Assembly: GCF_017916325.1 (NCBI RefSeq)
Contig: NC_090161.1
Location: forward strand, 645,001-709,000
DNA from: Leishmania martiniquensis
Taxonomy: Eukaryota > Euglenozoa > Kinetoplastea > Trypanosomatida > Trypanosomatidae
Length of the DNA stretch: 64,000 bases
Direction of reading: 5' to 3'
The translations under genes were made by a program, and so were the position numbers. Below the pieces are notes generated by a model that had not been told where the DNA came from, searched no databases, and saw only the letters and a list, made by a program, of their open reading frames with translations. Every line of letters begins with the position of its first letter. Within the stretch, counting starts at the first letter, position 1. Positions 58,864-64,000 of the stretch are shown here, one piece after another.

Positions 58864-59433
58864 ACCGTGATGTGTCTTCCCTCTCTTCGCTACTCCCCCC
58901 ACCACACCCGCTGTTGACGGTGGTGGTGGCGGTGGGGACGTCTCAGGCCGTCGTAGGAGGTTCCGCTAGCCGACTCGGTGTAGGGAAGCCGAGCAGCCCG
59001 GAGTCGCTGCCAGGTGCGGCGTCGCCTGGAGCGGTGCTGCGACGGAGTGACTTGCGGCAGCGAGCAAATCTGTAGCGGCCACACACTTGGGCAGAGCGCG
59101 GGCGCGACTCGAGCGTACCCCACCCGGGCCGCGGTGCCGACCGGGGTCGGTGTGGGGCCTGGGCCGCTGTGATGGGGTCGGCACCGCGTGGCGACCGGCA
59201 TGAGGGGCTTGGCTGCGAGGCGACGAGCGGAGCGGGTGTGCAGAGGTGGAGGTCGAGTCAGGGGCCGTGCTCCGATGGGGCTGGTCGGCGCATCGCTGCA
59301 CCGCGTGTGTCTGCCGGTGCTTTGGACCAGGAGGCGCTTTGGGCTCGGATGACAGGGCCGGGGGCCGAGTGGTGTTGACCTCACGTGGTGTGTCTGTGTG
59401 TGTGTGTGCGGAAGGGGGGAGGGTGGCGGGAGG
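58864..59433 (+). mobile_element. SIDER2-like retroposon, copy D
   Basis: The same element as at 36848 and 43324. Its 5' edge (ACCGTGATGTGTCTTCCCTC) matches the 36848 copy. Identity runs to the GCGGAAGGGGGGAGGGTGGCGGGAGG tail and then stops: the next bases (GCTTTCCTGCAG) belong to the adjacent 596-base tandem repeat instead of the CAGTGGACACG seen in the other two copies. Confidence 0.65.
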
Positions 59434-61120
59434 GCTTTCCTGCAGTGCCCGGCGAATGATGGACTGACCTGTGAAATTTACTGCGTTCTTTCTGAGCGTT
59501 GCAGTGATGTACGCTTCATTGAGTTGCGATCTTCAACGAAACTTTTGGCTGACGGATTCGGGGGCCCTGCGCAGTGGTCGGCTCGGTGGTTGGCGCTGTC
59601 CGTGTGCTCACGTGTATGCGCTCGTGTCATGGTGTGGAAGGGGTGACAGGCCGCGTGCGTGCGCTCCTGCCCGACACCCGTTCTCTGGCGCTCAAGGTCG
59701 TAGGGGGCGTTGGAGCGGCCGGCAAGCCGACGGACCAGGGCGCATGCAAGCGAGCGGCCGGGGCCAACCGTGACAAAGCAGTTCGTGTTACCGCTCGAAT
59801 AGATGCCCAGTGCGTCTGCTCCTGTATTCGAGGCCTTGCGTGTCAAAGGGCTGCAAGATGCTGAGCGCGCCTGTGGAGGCGTGCTGGCTTCCGTTGGAGA
59901 GTGGGGCAGAGCTGTGGGGCTGCGAGGGCGGCTCCACCTTCCGGTGGCCGCCACGTATGCTGCGCGCGTGTGGTGTTTCGGAAGGATGGGCGTGCTCGTG
60001 TGTGCGGAAGGGGGGAGGGTGGCGGGAGGGCTTTCCTGCAGTGCCCGGCGAATGATGGACTGACCTGTGAAATTTACTGCGTTCTTTCTGAGCGTTGCAG
60101 TGATGTACGCTTCATTGAGTTGCGATCTTCAACGAAACTTTTGGCTGACGGATTCGGGGGCCCTGCGCAGTGGTCGGCTCGGTGGTTGGCGCTGTCCGTG
60201 TGCTCACGTGTATGCGCTCGTGTCATGGTGTGGAAGGGGTGACAGGCCGCGTGCGTGCGCTCCTGCCCGACACCCGTTCTCTGGCGCTCAAGGTCGTAGG
60301 GGGCGTTGGAGCGGCCGGCAAGCCGACGGACCAGGGCGCATGCAAGCGAGCGGCCGGGGCCAACCGTGACAAAGCAGTTCGTGTTACCGCTCGAATAGAT
60401 GCCCAGTGCGTCTGCTCCTGTATTCGAGGCCTTGCGTGTCAAAGGGCTGCAAGATGCTGAGCGCGCCTGTGGAGGCGTGCTGGCTTCCGTTGGAGAGTGG
60501 GGCAGAGCTGTGGGGCTGCGAGGGCGGCTCCACCTTCCGGTGGCCGCCACGTATGCTGCGCGCGTGTGGTGTTTCGGAAGGATGGGCGTGCTCGTGTGTG
60601 CGGAAGGGGGGAGGGTGGCGGGAGGGCTTTCCTGCAGTGCCCGGCGAATGATGGACTGACCTGTGAAATTTACTGCGTTCTTTCTGAGCGTTGCAGTGAT
60701 GTACGCTTCATTGAGTTGCGATCTTCAACGAAACTTTTGGCTGACGGATTCGGGGGCCCTGCGCAGTGGTCGGCTCGGTGGTTGGCGCTGTCCGTGTGCT
60801 CACGTGTATGCGCTCGTGTCATGGTGTGGAAGGGGTGACAGGCCGCGTGCGTGCGCTCCTGCCCGACACCCGTTCTCTGGCGCTCAAGGTCGTAGGGGGC
60901 GTTGGAGCGGCCGGCAAGCCGACGGACCAGGGCGCATGCAAGCGAGCGGCCGGGGCCAACCGTGACAAAGCAGTTCGTGTTACCGCTCGAATAGATGCCC
61001 AGTGCGTCTGCTCCTGTATTCGAGGCCTTGCGTGTCAAAGGGCTGCAAGATGCTGAGCGCGCCTGTGGAGGCGTGCTGGCTTCCGTTGGAGAGTGGGGCA
61101 GAGCTGTGGGGCTGCGAGGG
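59404..61120. repeat. 596-bp tandem repeat, about 2.9 copies
   Basis: Units at 59404-59999 and 60000-60595, and a partial third at 60596-61120 (525 bases). Offsets are exactly 596 bases at every landmark checked (for example CGGAAGGGG at 59409, 60005 and 60601). Copies appear identical by eye over their shared length. Each unit starts with the same GTGTGCGGAAGGGGGGAGGG sequence that forms the tail of the SIDER-like element, so the first unit overlaps that element by about 30 bases. The third copy breaks off after GGGCTGCGAGGG. The content is GC-rich and has no convincing gene. Confidence 0.92.
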
Positions 61121-61263
61121 GTGAACACGCTTTGGGTACGTGCTCTCTGCATGTTTTGATCCCGTGCCTGCTAGTAGCGGCCACACGGGCGGCGATAAAG
61201 TTCCTTGGCACGAACGTGGCGGCAAGCGACGGAGGACCGTGCCTGTTGTAGGTGCCCGTTCCC

Positions 61264-61283
61264 CTTGTTTTTTTTTTTCATAG
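61264..61283 (+). promoter_or_regulatory. Candidate trans-splice acceptor for the TRAPPC2L-like gene
   Basis: A run of about a dozen T residues followed by CATAG, with the AG at 61282-61283, 415 bases before ATG 61699. A second pyrimidine-rich stretch at 61445-61520 offers closer alternatives. Confidence 0.4.
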
Positions 61284-61698
61284 CCGACAGAGGCGACTCA
61301 CGCACTCCTGCGTGTTCTTGTGCAGAGGCACAGGACATGGTGCACCCCTTCATGCATAAGTGCCTCGCACGGCGTGGTACTGCGAGCCTCACGCACGATG
61401 TCCGCTGATGGACGTTCTCCGGCGCATGCTCGCTGCTACGCTTCATCTTTATTTTTTTTCCGCCCTCCCACTGCCGAACACCACTGCTGCCGTCCTGCCC
61501 CTTCCCCTTCACTTCTCGCTTGAAAAGAAAGAAAGGCCTCGCGTGCAACCGTCCTACTGCTGCCGCGCGTGCCGGAGATCGCGGAGCGCATCAACAGTAG
61601 CCTCCGCTCTCTTGCGTGCCCCACCGCACCACCACACACCATCGTATCCGCTGTGAAGGAAGTGACGACAGTGCCTCAAGAGGGAAGGTCAAAAAGGT

Positions 61699-62670
61699 AT
61701 GTCACTGGAGACCTGGGCGGTCGCCGCTGTCGCGATCGTCGACGCTGAGGGTATGCCGCTGCTGCTGCGTACGTACACGTCACCAAAGGAGGTGCTCAAC
61801 TCCGCCGCAGCCCCGCTGCACGCGCACCTCTACGTCGGACCAGAGGATGTGATCAAGCTGCACTTCGTCCTCTTCGCCTCCCTGGATCGCTGCGAGGAGA
61901 TGCGCGCAAGGGCAGCGCTGTCGCCGACTCGCATCGCTTCGTCGTCGCCGAGGAGTATCATGGGGGGCGGCACGGAGGACCTCCTCATCGGTACGAAGAG
62001 CGGTGAGACATCTATTACGGAGCCGCCGAGCGCTGCTGCCACCATCTTTCCCGCTCTTGCCAACAGCTCCCTGACAACTTCCGTGCTGAACGCATCAGCA
62101 GCGAACAAGGCGCGGCTCATCTCCCCGACCACGGATTCAAGGTTCTTGGGAAAGCTGCTGGAGAGCCATCGCATGAGGAGCTACGGCTTTCGATCTGTCA
62201 CAGGCATTCACACCCTACTCGTGACTGTAGGTGGTGAAGCGCCGGCGGATGCGATGGTGCCGCTTTGCCGCGCCGTTTACGAGTGCTCCTCTGCGGCGTT
62301 GTGCAATCCGTTTCGCTCTCCAGCTCAATACTGGCGCGCTCAGGAGCAGCTGCTCTGGCGAACGCAGCCATCCGCGCTTCACGGTGAGGCGACCGGCGCG
62401 GCGGCATTGCAGCTCGCAGAAGAGGCGGAAGGCAACTGCGAAGGCCAGAGGTATCCTCTGCGTGCTCACGGTAGAGCTGCTGGGGCCCCCTCAACCTGGC
62501 CTTCCCTTCCACCCGGAACGGCGGAGTGGAGTTGGCCGCGGCCGGCCCCGGCCTCCGTTTCCGCTCTCTCCGCGGAGCCGACGCTGGCGCTGTCGCGCAC
62601 ATTCAATAACCAGCTCGAGGCGTTGCTTTCGAGCTTCACTGTCACGGCACGAAGCTGCATCGTTCAGTAA
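61699..62670 (+). CDS. TRAPPC2L-like TRAPP complex subunit (Tca17 family)
   Basis: A 323-residue protein with a longin-type fold. The N-terminal strand-turn-strand WAVAAVAIVDAEGMPLLLRTY and IKLHFVLFASLDRCEEM match the start of TRAPPC2L/sedlin (VCIAVIxxxxxPLYIRxx, then HYMVHTSLDVVDEK). The conserved second half follows: FLGKLLESHRMRSYGF (the YLGLLYPTEDYKVYGY equivalent), TGIHTLLVTVGG, LCRAVYECSSAALCNPF (matching FRKLHNSYTDVMCNPF) and a C-terminal helix (FNNQLEALLSSF). TRAPP complexes act as tethers and Rab exchange factors at ER-Golgi and later Golgi steps. Typical TRAPPC2L is about 140 residues. Here a Ser/Ala-rich insert (about residues 70-145) separates the two halves, and another Pro/Trp-rich insert (about 225-295) precedes the last helix. 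ATG 61699 begins the conserved strand directly. Confidence 0.82.
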   Translation: MSLETWAVAAVAIVDAEGMPLLLRTYTSPKEVLNSAAAPLHAHLYVGPEDVIKLHFVLFASLDRCEEMRARAALSPTRIASSSPRSIMGGGTEDLLIGTKSGETSITEPPSAAATIFPALANSSLTTSVLNASAANKARLISPTTDSRFLGKLLESHRMRSYGFRSVTGIHTLLVTVGGEAPADAMVPLCRAVYECSSAALCNPFRSPAQYWRAQEQLLWRTQPSALHGEATGAAALQLAEEAEGNCEGQRYPLRAHGRAAGAPSTWPSLPPGTAEWSWPRPAPASVSALSAEPTLALSRTFNNQLEALLSSFTVTARSCIVQ

Positions 62671-63761
62671 GGGCGCTCGATGTGCTGCTGGCGCTCTCAC
62701 CGTGTCGTCCCGCTACTTCTTCCACCGTGGCCGCTCGTTGTCTTCTCGATCCTCACGGTGGCTGTGGTGGAAGGGGGCAGGCAGCAGGGAGCGACAATAT
62801 GGAGGGTGGAGCGCAGGGCTGCCAGTGCGAGGCCTCATATCTCCATCCGCGTCGTTGCGTGCGTGTGTTCTCCAGCGGAAAGACGGCATTCAGGCGAAGT
62901 TGACGGGGCTCAGCGTTTTCTTTGGTATTGTGCATACGTGCGCATGCTCCCCTCCCTTGCGTAGAAGAGCTGAATGCGTGCGCCGTGGACGCGGTGAATC
63001 TGGTGAGGTGTCGATGACTTCTTGGCGGTCAAAGGAGGGGTGGCGGACGGTGGCTGTGCGGCCGCCATGCTCCCTCTCCGCCGCAACGCCGCGCTCGTGC
63101 CATCCAAAGTGCCATCTGATGCGGCGCGTTGCTCTGTATGGTAGACACACACACACAAATAGAGCGTTGCTCCAGTAGGACGAGCCCAACGGAGTGGATG
63201 TCTCTACTGCAGGTGCCGAGGCTGTACCTCGCGCTCCCTTGCCGTAGACTGAGTCCCCCTCCCTCTCCCCCTCTCTCATTGCTGATGTCTTGGGCATAGG
63301 GGGCCGCCTCGTTTGCTTTGCCGCCAACCGCTTCTGTGACTTGCGTGTCTCACCACGTTCCCCCCTTTTCTTTGCCTGTACGGGTGCGTGTGGGACGGTG
63401 TGCCATCACCGCGCTACACGAGGCGGGTGCGGGGGCAGGAGCACACACGGCGCGCTCGAGAACGCTTCTCGTTCATATTTTCCGCGCCCCCTTCATGTGA
63501 GCGCCCTTTTGCATCGCAGACGCGCGTGCACACACACACACACACACAGGGGTAAAAGGGGCGAGTACAGGCGCTCCTTGGGCTCGTATTCTATACACAT
63601 TCCCCCCCCCCACACCAACACATACACACACACAGACAAGCGAGCAGACATTCGTGTTGAATGAAAATAGGACCCCAGTGACTCCGCGACGCACCCCCAT
63701 ACAACCCACCCACCCACACAAACGCACGTGCGCGCCCACAAACGAAATACGCGGGAGGGAA
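62671..63761. other. Intergenic region, TRAPPC2L-like to exportin-like gene
   Basis: 1.1 kb without a supported gene. CA repeats lie at about 63529-63549 and 63620-63640, and a C run at 63603-63611. Possible splice acceptors lie near 63518 and 63637. Confidence 0.55.
63529..63549. repeat. CA microsatellite
   Basis: About ten CA dinucleotides in the leader region of the exportin-like gene. Confidence 0.8.
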
Positions 63762-64000
63762 ATGGGTTCCGTAGAGGAGATCGACTCCCTGGCGGAGTCC
63801 ATGTACGCCAATCCGGACCCGGAGGCTCGCCGGCACGCACAGGAGCGTCTCACTGCTCTCACACAAGAGAGCGCAGATGTCGCACCGCTGGAGGCGATCT
63901 TTGCGCGGTCGAACAATCAGTATGCGCTAATGTTTGTGTCACAGGGCGTGGTCACGTGGTTCAAAGCAAATCGAAAGTGGCTCTCAAACGAGCAGCGCTT
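63762..64000 (+). CDS. Exportin-7-like karyopherin-beta, N-terminal fragment (runs off the window)
   Basis: ATG 63762 opens a frame with no stop before the window ends, giving 79 complete codons. The start MGSVEEIDSLAESMYANPDP, then ARRHAQERLTALTQES and the helix NNQYALMFVSQGVVTWFKAN, fit the importin-beta N-terminal (IBN) fold: an acidic first helix, an A-[EQ]-x-x-L helix, then a helix holding the x-x-Q-[YL]-A-x-x-x-x segment. The closest match I recall is exportin-7/RanBP16 (LxxLYEATDPALRAQAEKAL, SSSYSQLLAATCLTKLV). These proteins are Ran-GTP-dependent nuclear transport receptors of about 1000 residues. Exportin-4/-6 or another beta-karyopherin is possible, since only the N-terminal helices are visible. 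Confidence 0.62.
   Translation, partial: MGSVEEIDSLAESMYANPDPEARRHAQERLTALTQESADVAPLEAIFARSNNQYALMFVSQGVVTWFKANRKWLSNEQR

Larger units (their letters stand above)
57772..61698. other. 3.9 kb intergenic region with SIDER-like element and 596-bp tandem repeats
   Basis: The first 1.1 kb is UTR-like, with CA repeats near 58245-58270. A SIDER-like element follows at 58864-59433, then a 596-base unit repeated about 2.9 times (59404-61120), and finally 580 bases of UTR-like sequence with T runs before the TRAPPC2L-like gene. No protein-coding gene is supported. Confidence 0.65.

Noticed and set aside
59507..59773. ATG-started frame of about 88 codons repeated three times in the 596-bp array, with a hydrophobic N-terminus if the upstream GTG is used
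   Set aside because: Repeated solely because the units are identical. The C-terminal half is Arg/Gly/Pro-rich noise, and the signal-like stretch depends on a GTG start not used in trypanosomatids.
59478..59954. 158-codon antisense frame in the 596-bp unit
   Set aside because: Antisense to every supported gene, Ser/Arg/Pro/Thr-rich, and overlapped by other open frames as expected for high-GC DNA.
62231..63178. 315-codon frame overlapping the TRAPPC2L-like gene
   Set aside because: Shadow in another frame of a gene with clear homology. Arg/Ser/Cys-rich composition and no recognisable motif.
1..64000. Strand-switch region, CRISPR array or prokaryotic operon features
   Set aside because: All supported genes are on one strand, no short direct-repeat/spacer array is present, and gene spacing, splice-acceptor tracts and protein families are eukaryotic.

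Overview
The window looks like a GC-rich chromosome segment from a trypanosomatid, most probably Leishmania or a close relative. All supported protein genes lie on the + strand and none shows an intron. They are separated by 0.8-4.4 kb of pyrimidine- and CA/GT-rich sequence. Most starts are preceded by a polypyrimidine tract and an AG, the layout expected for trans-splicing of a polycistronic transcript. Long coding regions are G/C-rich at the third codon position and interrupted by Ala/Ser/Gly/Gln-rich insertions, another Leishmania habit. Retroposon-like repeats resembling SIDER2 elements lie in the intergenic (probably 3'UTR) sequence. Species and chromosome cannot be fixed from the sequence alone.

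Layout: a possible small Cys-containing ORF (306-593); an Eaf6-like histone acetyltransferase subunit (847-1842); UTP10/HEATR1 (2961-11207); an O6-alkylguanine-DNA alkyltransferase (11986-12900); a four-finger zinc-finger protein (14992-16746); a 4.4 kb gene-poor gap; a 2309-residue Gln/Ser/Gly-rich protein with a DUF789-like C-terminal half (21172-28101); a hypothetical protein (29619-32213); a DOT1-like methyltransferase (33962-36820); an ELMO-domain protein with an N-terminal membrane segment (38366-39622); a tail-anchored protein with an N-terminal PAM2 motif (41105-42781); a 2926-residue leucine-rich-repeat protein with an internally duplicated domain (45608-54388); a TCAIM/DUF4460-like protein (55576-57771); a TRAPPC2L-like trafficking subunit (61699-62670); and the 5' end of an exportin-like gene running off the right edge (63762-64000).

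The genes do not form a functional operon. They cover chromatin (Eaf6-like, DOT1-like), ribosome biogenesis (UTP10), DNA repair (alkyltransferase), membrane traffic (TRAPPC2L, ELMO), nuclear transport (exportin) and probably mRNA/PABP biology (PAM2 protein). Their shared strand suggests one transcription unit, with control at the mRNA level. The repeats may contribute to that control: three almost identical SIDER-like copies, a fourth partial copy, and a 596-bp unit present about 2.9 times next to one of them.

The best leads are the PAM2 plus tail-anchor protein, the duplicated domain in the giant LRR protein, the DOT1-like enzyme, the DUF789 protein with a prion-like N-terminal half, and the repeat structure at 58864-61120. 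No multi-gene novel system is evident.
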